From Sporodiniella umbellata (Eukaryota; Mucoromycota; Mucoromycetes; Mucorales; Rhizopodaceae), in contig JAIXMR010000012.1 in the NCBI GenBank assembly GCA_025677835.1, positions 186,001 through 250,000 on the forward strand: a stretch of DNA of 64,000 bases. Reading direction: 5' to 3'. This document shows, in pieces, positions 1 through 13,048 of the stretch; position 1 is the first letter of the stretch; each line of letters opens with the position of its first letter. The notes beneath the pieces are model-generated. The model ran no database searches, was not told the DNA's origin, and saw only the letters and a list, made by a program, of their open reading frames with translations. The translations under genes and the position numbers were made by a program.

Positions 1-367
1 AGATTTTTTTTTTTCAATTCGTTAAACTTCATCTAGCGCGGTATCTTCTCTCCTTTTTTTTTTTTTTTTAGAAAAAAGTGTATCGCGAAATGACGAGACG
101 GTTATCTAGCTAGTACACTAAACTAGCTGTTCTGACAACAATTCATAAAAATCTAGGAAGAAAGTCACAAATAATTGTAGCAATTGTCGCTTACTTTTCT
201 TTTACAGTTATAAAAGCGGTGACTTTTGATCGGTTTTTTGTTCGACGCGCAAACTTGAGAAGAGTGAGAAAACGATTTATGATTGGGTATTTTGTGCCAA
301 GAAAAGCAGAGGTTTTTGTAGAGACATTAAGAACTGAAAGGGCGATTTGGGCCATCGGATGAAAACG

Positions 368-398
<31 letters not shown>

Positions 399-2290
399 AT
401 TATCAGTCAAATGTAATATCGTGCAAACTCTTTATTTAGCGTGATGAGAGCTCAAGAAAAATTTTCAAAGTAAGCACTGAAAAGCTTACTAACAGCAAGA
501 GATGGCAATGTAAACTTACTATGATACCTATCGTTACAATTTTCTGCTAGAAGAATCAATTGTACCAAATCTTTTCTGAGCATCTTGTGGTTTATTGCTG
601 AGAAGCTGTATTTACTTTGCCATATATTACAGATGCCATAGCTTGAATACTTGTCACCATGCTGATTATAGAATCAAGCCTAAAAAATGCTAATGATATA
701 TCATTGGATTCAGTGTCCTCATTGCTAATAGAGAGTCTGAAGTACGCAAATTTTGAATTGGATTTCTTCATTTCATTCCATCAAAATGCTATATGCTTCA
801 TGAGGTTCTTTGACAGTAGTTTGATAGCTGCATTAGTTTGTTATACGATCAGCCTCGGCTTCAATTTTCTGACAAATTGGTTTTTGTGGTAACTGCTCAA
901 GTATGTGGAAAAATGCTAATTAATATATGAAAAAAGATTTCTTAAGCAACACAATATTTTTGTGGATGTCATTACTAGCAACCATAAAAGCCGTTTCTTT
1001 TTGATATAGTGAAGCCATACAGTCTTGTTTCTCATACACAATTGATTTATAAACTACCGCCAGTCTTTTAATATCTTGTATATACAGTTACAGTTTTTCA
1101 GTATCAAGCCGAGTATTTTGGTCAAACTTTTACGATTAAATACACCAACTATTCAAAAAAAAAAAAGCTTAATCAAACTTTTACCTGTTTCGCATACTAT
1201 GAACTAACAAAAGTTGATACTAGTGTTGAAGGGCTTTGGTAAAGAAGAAAAAGGTGACGATGATTCCAAGATACTCTGTACATTAGATATATACATTGAG
1301 AAATTTAGCTTGTAAGCAAGTGTTTTCACATAGTGATACAAATTATGAAATTCTTTGGCAGTGTTGATACTTAGAAATATAAGATGTCGCTACTTAGACA
1401 ACAAACATCTAGTCTAGACTGATAGCCTCTATGTAATGAATTACTTTTAACATTCCTTTAACACTGCCGTTATTCTTACTATCCATAACAGACTATTTTT
1501 GGTTATTCCTTGCTCTTGACCTCAGTTTTTTCTTATATTCTTTTTTTCTATCGAAGAGTATTTATGCTCTTTAATCAATTCGCGCATAAACACTAGCAAA
1601 TTATTACAAGTCCCTAATACCATACTACTCCCTTTGTATCCATACCAATCCAAACATGATTATTTCTGGTTCCTCCCTTCTTCCTGCTTAAAGCTGCAGC
1701 TCCTTACAGTCTACAGGTATTGTAATAATCCTAAAAAAAAAAAAAGTGAAAACCCAAATTAAAATCATATCATATATTCTTTTTAAGTTTGAAAAACCAC
1801 GGAATACTTTTATGACGGATTTCGCAGGTTTTTTTTCAAAAAAAAAACAAATATTTGAAAGAGATGCAGCTATAGCCAAATTCAGTGGACTAGCCAAGCC
1901 TTTAATACTCTTGAGCTTTTGTTTAATTGTACTTAACAGAAGTGCAGTTAACAAAGAGATGGATTGCTATGTTTTTTTTTTCTTTTTGTAAACATCAATT
2001 ATGTCTTTCGCGTCTTTTTGCTTCGACTAATAAATTTACCGTAAAAATTTATAACCTTCTCAACAAATTAACGGCGTTTTTTGTTGTTAGAACAGTAAAA
2101 TTATCGGATTACACATTTATATCTCTATAACCGAAAAAAAAAAAGCATCGGTTTTTTGGATAAATTACAACACAAATGTTGACAAAATCACGGTACGATA
2201 AAGGCTGAAAAATTTAAAAGGCCACGAAATCAAGATGGGGATACAAGTGAGAGGTCTATAAAACTGTGTCTTTGGTATTATTGGCTTTTA

Positions 2291-2323
<33 letters not shown>

Positions 2324-3369
2324 AACAACAATAACAGTGACAATAGTAATAATCATCATATTCCCTCTCATTGTCCACTTGCTTCTTGCTCTTTTAGTTT
2401 CCATGCTATACAAGTTGATATTTTGTGGTCAATGCAAATGGTTATCAAAGACCGCTTATCTACTGACTTGATTTTCTAGCCCTGTTCTTTTTTTTTCTTT
2501 TTTTGGAAAAAAAGGGCGAAAAGGAGGGTAGCCCCCTTTTTATTTTTTATTTTTTGCTTTTTGAGCTTGTACAAAAATGGTAACGTAAATTCACAAGATA
2601 GAAACAAATAAAAAAAAACCAGATAAAGGTTCAAGACTGAAAGCTCAAATAGTTGCCACACAGCTTTGAAGAGTGTTGCTATGGTAGCGCTCTATTCTTG
2701 TATGCCTGAAATATATATAGCACTGGCACGCTTAACCGCTTTCTTTCTTTTTTTTTTATGCTGCAACAAAGTGAAACAGTAAATTTATCACAATGACGGC
2801 TTGTGTATCCCGACTATAGATTGATAGCTAGAGAGAGAGGGAAAAAAGAAAAAAGTAAGCAAAGCTGTTTTATTTTTTAAAGAAACGTACAGTCTTTCAA
2901 AATTAATGAGCAAGGCCAATACGCGTTTATTTACTTGCGGCAAGTAAGTTTTAGAATCAAAGCAGTTTCAAATTACTTGGCTATTTGTGGTGGCTTTATT
3001 TTTTTTAGCCTCCTTATATTTTTTTGTTAGTATTAATCTTGGATACGGCCCGATTTAGGAAAGTCAAACAAGATAAGCAGGCTAAAAGCCATACAATTAG
3101 CTGCAAAGAAAAAAAAAGAACCTTACACAAGAACAACGATAATAAAGACATCAACGTAAACCAATCATACGGCTGTACACACGAAAAAAGACCAATTAAA
3201 TAGACGTCTTTTTTTTTTCTTTTTTTCTTTTACTTATAGCAATTTTATTCTAAACATGAAATATTACTTGAGTAAGTTATTTTAGCATTTGAACATACAT
3301 AAAAGACACGCGTATATAACAATTGACTTTAATAATCGCGTATTAGGAAAAGATTTTAATATAAAGAAA
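1..3369. other. AT-rich non-coding stretch
   Basis: I see no supportable gene here. The stretch is AT-rich and full of homopolymers, for example an A run at about 2293-2321. Only short open frames occur, and none has a recognisable motif or a plausible exon partner. The minus strand around 690-900 gives fragments that read loosely like protein between stops, so a decayed gene or transposon is possible but cannot be identified by eye. Confidence 0.4.
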
Positions 3370-3837
3370 ATGAAAAAGGAGGAGCTCAAAGGCATCTTGA
3401 AGACGCATAGCGTGAAGCATGCAAAGCATGCCAATCGTCAGCGTCTTCTTTCTCTGTTCTGTAGACAGGTGAGAGCGTCTGCAGAGCAATCCCCTGAACC
3501 TGAAGACCTATTCGTAAGTCGTAGTAAAAAAAAATAGCCTAAATTTTTAACTCACCCTTTCTCATTTTACTCCAAAAACGGTTGTGCTGTTATTTCTGTT
3601 TTGGTGTAATAGGACAGCGATGGCTTCAGGATTCCAGTGGGTCTTCCCTTGAGGTTGCGCACATCCAACCCGTTTGGCTTGCTTCCAAGGGCGATGCCAA
3701 CCCAAGGGGAGGAGAGTACAGCCTTTAGCCCTCCTGCTCTCAGAAGACAGAACTGTGAGCAACCTTTTTTCCAAGGTCAATTCGATGATTCGGATTCCGA
3801 TGATTCTGTAGAGATGGAAGATGTAGAGTACTGTTAA
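3370..3837 (+). CDS. Small two-exon hypothetical protein (122 aa)
   Basis: Exons 3370..3513 and 3613..3837. The donor reads ttc|gtaagt and the acceptor taatag|gac, and the phases agree. I do not recognise the protein. The N-terminal half is basic and His/Lys-rich (ILKTHSVKHAKHANRQR). The middle is Pro/Leu/Arg-rich (VGLPLRLRTSNPFGLLPRA). The C-terminus is strongly acidic (DDSDSDDSVEMEDVEYC) and ends at TAA. The ATG at 3370 is the first methionine in frame; the open frame upstream of it has no ATG. The charge pattern and clean splice sites favour a real gene, but there is no family support. It could be a lineage-specific nuclear or regulatory peptide; that is only a guess. Confidence 0.5.
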
Positions 3838-3909
3838 CATCGGAACCGAATCAGATGATGAAGATCAAAGAAAAAAGGGAGCCACAGTATCTGTCTTTCT
3901 GTGTAGCCT

Positions 3910-3946
<37 letters not shown>

Positions 3947-5896
3947 CAAAGGCTTGCTAGAACAAAACACAGTAACAAAACTGTAATCAAAACCATGGTG
4001 ATGGTCAAAGCCAAACTCAAAAACATGTTTAAAGAGAAAAATGGCAATCAGGCTCTAAACAAGAACAAGCATAAAAACAAAAGACAAAGCGATAATCAGG
4101 CTACAAACAAGGTTGCTAGCAAAAGCAAAAACCAAGCAAGAAGAAAAACTAGCTTCCAAATTGCAAAGTTATGTCCAAAACTATCACCTGACAAAGGAAC
4201 AAAACCAGGGCTAAAAAAAAAAAAAAACAAAAAAAAAAACAAAAGCAAGAACCAAGACAAACACTGCTAGTAAACAAAAAACAAAAATACCAAGGCAAGC
4301 AAAAGTCAAGCGCAAGAAAAAGTAACGAAAAAGCGAATGCAAGCGCAAGAGAACAAAGAAAAAAGTCAGCTAAGTGTAGGCATAAAACCTGAATCACAAG
4401 TAAAGCAAAATGGTCTCCCTCTTTATCCATTTTTGTTCGTGTATTTTCAAACAAAAATATAGACTGTCTTCTTACTATTAAAAATATACATGCTAGACAC
4501 AGTTCCTGCTTTATTAAACGTAAATAATGCCTCTTGAATTTGGTACAAATTTCCAAAGCAAGCGCAACGCGTTTTTTTTATATATAAAAAAAAAAGGAGA
4601 CCAAAACACTTCAATTCAAAAATAAATAGATCACTCTAGTATATTTTACGTCTACAAGGCAGGGTATATGTATCTAGCCTATAATCAGATGGATCAGGTT
4701 TTAGTTTTTTTCAATAAATAAATAGGCTGATAAACCTCAGAGCTTTCCTTTTTTCGACTCTAATCTTGCAAGAATATTCATGATTTGTACTAATGACTAA
4801 ACCGTGCTTTAACGTCAAAAAAATACCAAGAGTGAATCAGTTGCCGCCACTTTTCTTATAGTTCTTTCAGCTTAGTAGAATTTTTTCCGAGCTAATTTCT
4901 CTATTGCTAACTGTTACTTCGTCCTTTGAAATCTCATCTTTTTGTAAGAGCTGCTTTAGTATGGCTTGATACAGACCTGTTGGTTTTAATAAAATATGGT
5001 AGAGCTGATTTTAAAAAACATGGCTTTGCAGCCTGTGGGGTATGTTTGATTTCCTCAAGTCTCTCTTCAAGAGACAAGTTTTTTCTGTCATACATTGATA
5101 GATTAGTTTTTATCTACATTGTAACTGCGATCTGTGAGAGAAACCTTACATTGGTTGCAATGACTTTCAAACTTTGGAATTACAACATTGATAGTACTCC
5201 AGTCTTTCGATTTTATGGTACAGTTTTTTGTAGGTTACCCATAATATCTTTTACCCTTTTTTTTAGATACATTATTTTTTTTTATTGGAATACTTTTTCT
5301 AGTCTAGTATTCGCCGATTCTGTATTTCGATTTGTTAAAGCTTATTTGTAAATTATTGACGAAACTTTTTGCTACTTATTTTTTTTCTTTTGACACAAAC
5401 ACCAGTATTTTAAACGTTTGGTGTATCGTTTTGAGTTTAATAGTATTAATAAAAGGATTGAAAAAACTAAATTAATTTTTTTTTTCTTGTAGATAGGGTA
5501 AAGGTTTTGAAGATTAAGTAGAGAAGAAAAGGCAGTTTTATTTGAGTAAAAAATAAGGTGAAAAAAAGTATTTTTCTCGGTTTTTCAAAAGACAAAAAGA
5601 TGTGTTTAATTCTTTTGATAACGCACACAAGCAGGTGAGAGTACATCCGATTGCACCGACGGCCCTGGTTGTAGGCAGTATCACAATGATCAGTCCGACA
5701 TTTCAAACCTTTGTGATCTCATACCCTTTTTGAAAACCTTTGTGTGTGCTTGTATAATTGATTGATACGAATTTTCCAGGTATATTTTTTAACTTTTTTT
5801 TTTTTCGTTTGGATTTTTTTATTTTTATTTTTCTACTATACAACAAAAAAGAAAAAAAAAAGAGAGAGAAAAGGAGGAATTATGAACTGAGGCTTC
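3838..5896. other. Intergenic, low complexity
   Basis: The stretch contains a 33-nt A run (about 3911-3943). An A-rich block at 3995-4330 gives an artefactual Lys/Asn/Gln-rich frame. At 4926-5351 there is a 141-codon open frame rich in Phe/Leu/Ile with no upstream structure or motif. I assign no gene. The minus strand at about 4900-5200 also yields protein-like fragments broken by stops, so a relic is possible but unidentified. Confidence 0.35.
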
Positions 5897-8378
5897 TTAT
5901 TGTGTCAAGCCTCCACGGTAAATTTCTGTGGTCCATTTAGGGAACATACGTTTGTAGAGGCACATCATGACTGTATCTTGCTGTGTCAGACCACCATCGA
6001 ACATACACTTCATGTAACCATGTGTACCTAGTGACTCTTTGATATGACCTACACGGCCGTATTTTGTAGAGAGCTGAATTGGCTTAAACCAGTAGATATC
6101 GTCCACATTAAAGAACATGAATCGGACCACAGCCGACCGTTTATGAATCTTGTAAGGATGCCCACTGAGAATGATACGTTTGGCAACAATACGTTTGACG
6201 TTGATATCCATAAAGGTACCTGAGGAGACCAAGATGGGTTCTAATGTTTTTTTTTTAAAAAAAAACAAACTTGAGCAAAAAAAATTACGATATTATTTGG
6301 ATACTATTTACCATTGGGATTTTCTGTATCTTTATAAAACATGACGGGAGTTTTTCCAAAGACAATGGGGCCATACACTGTAGCTACATAGGAGCGACTT
6401 TGTTGTATGAAACGCTCAAATTTATGCACGTTGTTTGAGCCTTTGTTGGTGTTTTGGGAGTAAACTGGGTTAACTTTATATCTTCTGAATCCCATGTGCA
6501 TCACCATAGGGTCCTAAGAGAGATCGATAAGTTTATTAATTCAACCACAAAATACTACTTACTTTAGATCGAACAGGCTCTTCATAGGCGTTATCTCTTT
6601 GTATTTTGATGTTCAAAAGAGACATCTTGTGTTCGTATTGTAAAAGACCAAAAACGATATAGGGTCTGGTTTTATCGTAAGCTTCTATAGAAAAAAATCA
6701 GTAAATCTTGTTTACGCTATGTAAATATATAAAAGTACACTTTACGGAAAGCTTCTACAGGTACGTTGCTAACCCAGAGAGTGATTCTTTGACCTGCCTT
6801 TACGTTACCAACGACAGCTTGATTCAATACACGAGATTTGGTACGGCCGTAATTCTCAAATCTAAAGATTCTAGAGTAATCGACTGGTAAGTTCTCATAA
6901 GGATCCCAAGGGGAAGTTCTGAAAGATTGTAGACCACGATAACGAGCAAAGCGTTCACGAGCAGGAACGTGCATTGGTGTATCGATTTCGTCAGGAAAAT
7001 CGGTGTGTAAGTTGAATTCACTCTGTCTCTGCTTGAGGTATTCTTCGTACTGTCTAGCTTCTTCTTCAGCATCAAATTCATCTGTTTCTTGTTCTTTCTG
7101 ATCCATCTCAATATCTTCGTACTCTTCATCGTCGTCTTGAGGAAGCGAGGCGGGTTCAACCACGTCCTCATCATCTCCTTCTGCCATGACCATATCGTCC
7201 TCCTCATCAAACTCGTTTTCACTATAGTCACCATCCTCGTCGTCGAAAATCCAAGCGGCTTGATAGGCCGAAGTACCCTTGGGTACACGCTTGGTCTTGT
7301 TACCTTCCTGCATACGACGTACACGTTCATCAGCTTCGGCCATTTCTTCTTCTGTGGGCCATGTCTGTTCGTTCTCCATAAAATCCGGCTCGTTCTCAGC
7401 AATCAAATCGTCTTGTTCTTCAGGCTTAGGTGTATCCAACAATTCGATATCGACTTCCATCTCTCCGTGTACGACAGGTGTAGTAGTGATTTGTTGGATT
7501 TGGAAATCGCCAAAGTTTTGGAGATGTACGAGACGGTTGGCGTTGAAGGGATTGCCGCGCGCATAGCCTGTGATTTTCAGGGTACCACGTTCGGGCGTGA
7601 GAGGCTCATAGGCTACTTCGTCGGCTAAGAGGTAAGGGTGGTGATCACGCCAGGACATGGGCTTGGGACGCTGAGAGGTGATGTAACGTAAGGTGTTGAG
7701 ACAGTCGGCTTCGGTATCTAAAGTGAACAAGTGTTCTTCTTCAGGGAAGAACTGTTGGATGAAACAGGTCAATGACTTTCGGGTGCTGTTGCGAAGTTTG
7801 GGCTGAATCTTTTCCAAGTTTTGTACGACGGGTACCATACTCACCATACCTTGATTCAATATACCAAGGAGAGCATTGATACCAAACTGATCGACTTCAG
7901 TATCCGAAGACATCAATAAAAGACCGAAATCAGCAACCTTGAAAGCATCCAAGATATCCAAAAAGTTGCGTCGAAGAGGTACGAGTTGAATCTTTTGTTT
8001 GAACCGTTCAACGTTCAAAATGCTACTGGCTTCATAGGCATCCTTGGGAGGCTCTTGACCTAAAGAGCGGTAAAGGGCTTCGATCGCACGGGGTACCTCG
8101 CTATCGGGACATAAAGGCAATACAGGTACAATTTTGGGTGCACCTTGACGACCTTCAAAAATGCGGTGGGTACGAGTAAGTTCCTCTCGTTTCTTTTGTT
8201 GTAAAATCTTTGCAGCATGGCGACGATCGGTTTTGGAAAGTGTCTTTGGTCCACCTTGCTTCACAGCCACACGGTTGACTTTGCCTTTAGAAGCTTCTCT
8301 CAAAGTGCCCTTGCTGGCATGACGACTTTTGAAAGGCTTGTTTGACTGATGTAAACTGCCAGGTCTATGGCTATGCAT
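5897..8378 (-). CDS. TSR1: Ribosome biogenesis protein TSR1
   Basis: Four exons on the minus strand: 8378..6746, 6684..6563, 6513..6312 and 6240..5897, giving 766 aa, close to the family's usual ~790. The N-terminus is basic with [21 protein letters not shown], the typical Tsr1 opening. An AARP2CN-type region follows near residues 230-310. A long acidic Asp/Glu stretch lies at about 340-450. The C-terminal Bms1/Tsr1 domain contains [19 protein letters not shown] and [20 protein letters not shown]. In other eukaryotes Tsr1 is a GTPase-like factor without GTPase activity that accompanies pre-40S subunits from nucleolus to cytoplasm. The gene is divergent from the WDR53-like gene, with 176 bp between start codons. 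Phases close at every junction. Confidence 0.95.
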
Positions 8379-8554
8379 TCTTCAACACTCAAAATATTTT
8401 TTTCAAAAAAAAAAAAAAAAAAAATTTCAAAAAAGTTTTGCCTACTTTGACAGTTGATTCCACCGTCACAAGTGACCGGCTCAAGAGAAAAAAAAAAGTA
8501 AAGTGTTTTTGTTTTTACAGTTTGCAGGAAAACTGCCTTTTTTTTTTTTTGAAC

Positions 8555-10139
8555 ATGAAGCCTTGCCATGAGCTCAAAGGACATGAAGGTTCTGTTATTA
8601 CTTTAGACTACTCCAAAAAATGTATTTTGGGTGAGCATATACTTGCTTCTGGATCAGGTGTTTATCTAAAGTTTGTTTGAGAGCAGCGCATTAAATAGTT
8701 GTATTTATAGCGGATAATACTTGTCGCTTATGGGACCTTCGCCATGCTAAAACTATTAAGAGTATTAAAGGCCTCATTGACCCTGTAAAAGAACTCTTTT
8801 TTTTTGGAGGTCCCCGGATTAAATGATAAACTGTGATATGGTTTTTTTTTTTAGGTTACTTCTGTTAAGTTTTCAAAAAAAAGTGACTCTCATCTATTTT
8901 ATCTATCTGCGGGAACGAAGGTGTTTACTAAAAGAATCTTTTACAAGAGAGATAATTAAAAGCTAATCATTGTGTTATGTGTATACAATTTGATTGTACG
9001 GAAAGGTATATACGTACGATTTGAGAAGCGAGGGGTCTTTATGTACAGAACCAGTCAAGATGCATGACTTTAGTGGAGATGAAATCAATAGCGTATGTAA
9101 TACATCCTTATAAAGCAAAAGCTTGACACTCGCATAGATCGATCTGAGCGAGAACCACAAATTCTTAGTTACAGGCGACGACGAGGGACGCGTTAATATC
9201 AGTAAGTGAGCTTGTATTCAAACTTGCCTAAAAAAAAAACAAAAAAAAACAAGAGAAAGCACTGACCCAAGGCTCAGTTGATCTTACTACCGACAAGATT
9301 TACAAAAAGATGACAAAGCAACACTCTGCAGTAAGTGCATCGAATATTAAATAGACCGGGATAGAACTAATTTTATTACATTTTGCGTATTATTAGATAT
9401 GCATGTCTGTTAGATTTCGCCCCAAGAAATCATGGGACGGTAAAAGAAAAAAAAACATTCCGGTGTATGTGTACTTATTTAGGCTTTATGTTACCCTTAC
9501 TGGAATTGAGCAGTTTGGTCTGGTGGAATGGATAGTAAAATCTACGAATGGGATTTTTCTCGCGGATCTGTAAATAGTATTTACGATATGAGTAGAGTAG
9601 CAATGAAGTTTGTTGGTTAGTCTCATTGACCTTTGATTTTCATTACATCATAGCACCTAAAGAACCTTCAGCTTCTCAGATGTTCAATCCGCCTTTTGTG
9701 TATACAACGGCTATATCAGAAGACGGAAAATGGATTGCAGCCGGTTTAGGTGACTCAACCATTCAATTGATCTCGCCCCGTAGCAAAAAGAGCCCTGCAC
9801 AAGAGATTCGTCTTCAGAATGGTCACAACATGTCGGTAAACTGCTTGTAAGTCACTAAAAAAATGGTGAATAAGTGAACTGATATGAATTACTTTCAGGT
9901 CATTTATACAGCCTACTCAGCTTCTTTCTGGCTCTGCCAATGGCAAGCTTGCTATCTGGGGCGGTTTTGAAGAAAAAACAGGCTCCACTTTAGATCCAAT
10001 CCATCAACTTAAATTAGAGGGACCGATTGATAAACTGGACTGCCTTGAGACCTATCTTGTTCAAGGACAGACGTGGATAGCAGCTTCTGGTGCAAGTTCT
10101 CAGCTCGAACAAGGTGCACTTTGTCTGTATACAATATAA
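8555..10139 (+). CDS. WDR53-like WD40 repeat protein
   Basis: Ten small exons: 8555..8657, 8711..8784, 8855..8920, 9006..9092, 9138..9201, 9278..9330, 9397..9439, 9514..9615, 9654..9846 and 9899..10139, giving 341 aa. All phases agree. WD repeats are clear: LKGHEGSVITLDY, LASGSADNTCRLWDLRHAK, VTGDDEGRVNI, VWSGGMDSKIYEWDFS and LLSGSANGKLAIW. Length and repeat layout fit the WDR53 family (about 358 aa in human), a candidate substrate receptor of CUL4-DDB1 ubiquitin ligases. The WDLR tetrapeptide at the end of the first repeat fits the WDxR box of such receptors. The acceptor of the eighth exon (cag at 9511-9513) was chosen because the earlier acceptor at 9480-9482 runs into a stop. The WDR53 name is an inference; the WD40 fold is secure. 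Confidence 0.85.
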
Positions 10140-11231
10140 GCCACCTAGAAGCACTGTTGTTCTATAATCTTTTTGCTTTTTTTTTGTTTTGTTTTAAGTA
10201 ACGACTACTCTTTTGCGTTGCTTTTTTCTTATGATAGAGTGACCGGGAATAAGTAGGTTAGTTTTTTTTTGCTACAAGCTAGATACATCAAAAATCAGAA
10301 ATCATTTTGTGTGGTGCCTTTTCTTTAAAAAACAAAAGATCAACACTATAAGCATATGATGCCAATGTATGCTACATACATCATAGCCACACAAGCAAAT
10401 TCATTTGCTGTTGAAAGTAAGAAAAGAAATGAGCACAAGGCAAACGAAAACCAAGCGAAACATTGTTTTTTTCTGTAAACAAAACCAAACTGTTTTGTCC
10501 TACCCTACACAAGATTACACTGGGCAATGATGTCTACTGTTCCATGCTTTTCCAATGTGGCACAGCTTTCATTGTTTCACATTTATGGTTAAAAGACAAT
10601 GTTGACTGTCAGAAATAGAAAAAGTTGGGGAAAAATGATACAATTGGTCAGAAACCAAAAACAGAGATCAATAGGAGTTCCAGTACATGTTTGAAGCAGG
10701 AGTTGCTTTATATTGGCGTGAGCAGGCTACATATTCGAATCTCTCAGTTCTGTGTTTCTAAAGTAAGGAAAGTTCTGTGGTAACAAAAGCCATGTGTGGA
10801 CCTACAGCTCACTGTAAATGGAAGGAAGAGATGCCGATAAGCGTGGTAAAAAAAGGGATCTACTCAGTTAAGGATTGGTTGGTTTCACTGATTCTATGGG
10901 AAACATGACTGTCTTTATCTTTTATGCGGTATACATTAAATCATAAGTAATTTTTTTTTACTTTTCTTATTGCGTGCAAAAGAAAAGGTAGCTTTGGAAT
11001 GCATGTACATTTTAACATATATTTCCAAAAAAAAAAAAAATAGATATAAAACTAACCCAAAAAACAAGTAAATAGATAAAAATATACACGCACAAAAATA
11101 ATCACGGGACCGTGGTAAATGAAGTAGGGGAGAGGATAAATAGTCCTTTCTCTATATTTTTTTCAATTTTTTTTTTTTTTTTTAGTATTTTCTATTAAAC
11201 ACTTTACCTTTAAGAAAAACAATAATAAAAG
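10140..11231. other. Intergenic, no gene seen
   Basis: About 1.1 kb between two plus-strand genes. It is AT-rich with scattered A/T runs, including long T tracts just before the hydroxylase start. I found no open frame with a motif and no convincing tRNA. Confidence 0.4.
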
Positions 11232-12842
11232 ATGTTTGCTGCTTCTCCTAATGCTAACAATGAGTCATTGAAGACCACGTTGTGTTTCTCTATTGACGAT
11301 AAGGTAGGCGGTCTTGAAGACTGTTTGACAGCTATTAAGAAGATGGAAATCTCCTTGACTCGTATTGAATCGTAAGTAACAAGAAGGATGTATGCACAGA
11401 GAATGGGTTTCTTATGGTTCTATAGTCGCCCTAGCCGTACCAATGAATGGGATTACGATTTCTTTGTTGATTTCAATGCAAAGAGTTCAGCTCAAGTCAA
11501 TCAAGTCGTTGCCAATTTGGGTCAGCACACCAAGGAAGTGCGCATTATCGGTGCCAGTGCCTCTACTACTGGTAAGTTTTCTAAAGCCCTGTTGAGCGAT
11601 CAATAGAGGTTGTGTGTGTGAAAAACCTTAAAAAAAAAAATTTTTTTTTCTATTCCAGATAGTGTACCTTGGTTCCCACGCAAGTTGACAGATCTTGATA
11701 CTTTTGCTGAAAAGGTCTTGGAAATGGGCGAAGAATTGAGTAAGTGTTGAACCTCAAAAAGAACAAGTCCTGATCCCCTTTTTGTTTAAAAGGCTCTGAC
11801 CACCCTGGTGCCAACGATCCTGTTTACCGTGCCAGACGTTCTGAGATCACCCGTATTGCCAAATCTCATCGTTCTGGTCAACCTGTGCCTGAGATTGAGT
11901 ATACGGCTGAAGAGATTGAAACCTGGGGTAAGGTTTATTCCCGTTTGACGGAAATGTACAAGACTCATGCTTGCCGTGAGCACCAATACGTCTTTCCTCT
12001 ACTGGTTCAAAACTGTGGCTACAGCGAGAAACAGATCCCCCAGGTCGAGCATGTCTCTCGCTTCTTGAAAGATTGTACAGGCTTCACCGTTCGTCCTGTG
12101 ATGGGCTTGCTTTCTAGCCGTGATTTCTTAAACTCCTTTGCCTTCCGTGTGTTTTACTCAACACAATACATCCGCCATGCCTCTAAACCTTTCTATACAC
12201 CTGAACCTGATGTCTGCCACGAACTTTTGGGTCATGCCCCATTGGTAAGCAGCACTACAAAACACACACTTGGAAAGAACTCATCTCTTTCTGTTAGTTT
12301 GCTGATCCTGATTTTGCCGACTTTTCTCAAGAAATTGGTTTGGCTTCTTTAGGTGCTTCAGATGAGGATATTGAAAAATTAGCGACCATCTTTTGGTTCA
12401 CTGTTGAGTTTGGTATCTGTCGACAAGGGGGTGAACTGAAGGCTTATGGTGCTGGTCTCTTAAGTTCCTTTGGTGAACTCGAATACAGTTTATCAGACAA
12501 ACCAGAACATCGACCTTTTGAACCTGAAAAGACCGCCCTGCAAAAATTCCCCATTACTGAATTCCAACCGGTAAGACCCACATAGAATACAAAGGATTTT
12601 TCTTGTCTCACCTCTCTCTCTCTCTCTCCTAGGTTTACTTTGTTGCTGAATCGTTTAAGGATGCACAGGAAAAGGTACGCGATTTTGCTGCCAAAATGAA
12701 TCGCCCTTTCTCAGTACGCTATAATGCTTTGACTCAATCTGTTGAAGTACTGGACAACAAGGAAAAGGTCGTTCGATTTGCAAAGAGTATTCGCGATGAC
12801 ATGAAGACTTTGACGACCGTACTCGAGTCTTTGGGTCATTAA
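11232..12842 (+). CDS. PAH: Phenylalanine 4-hydroxylase (aromatic amino acid hydroxylase)
   Basis: Six exons: 11232..11371, 11426..11571, 11659..11739, 11793..12244, 12298..12570 and 12633..12842, giving 433 aa (human PAH 452). An N-terminal ACT regulatory domain spans about residues 14-90 ([18 protein letters not shown]). The biopterin-dependent catalytic domain follows. The iron ligands are visible: His265 and His270 in [13 protein letters not shown], and Glu310 in FWFTVEFG. The highly conserved [15 protein letters not shown] is intact. The enzyme converts phenylalanine to tyrosine using O2 and tetrahydropterin. This family is rare in Dikarya but known in Mucoromycota (Mortierella alpina has a characterised enzyme), which supports the taxonomic placement. 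It converges on the Sec2-like gene, with about 200 bp between stops. Confidence 0.96.
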
Positions 12843-13048
12843 TAAAAACACAAAAACTGATGCTTCCTTTGAAGTAGATAAAACGATAGTTTCTTTTTTT
12901 TTATTTATTATTATTAAAGAGGTATACGACGCCTATAGGGGAAGAAAGGAAAGTGTGTGCGTGGATTAGGAAAGAGTACATGTAACTCTATACATATGAA
13001 TATACACGTATATCTTTTTCATCTATATACAGATGTGTTTTCGAGAGA

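Noticed and set aside
3995..4270. 91-codon Lys/Asn/Gln-rich frame
   Set aside because: Composition simply follows an A-rich block next to a 33-nt A run; no motif and no splice partner.
4926..5351. 141-codon frame rich in Phe/Leu/Ile
   Set aside because: Starts without a convincing ATG context and has no recognisable domain; T-rich DNA commonly yields such frames.
10722..10745. ttcgaatc resembling a tRNA T-loop
   Set aside because: No matching acceptor stem, D-arm or anticodon arm could be folded around it.
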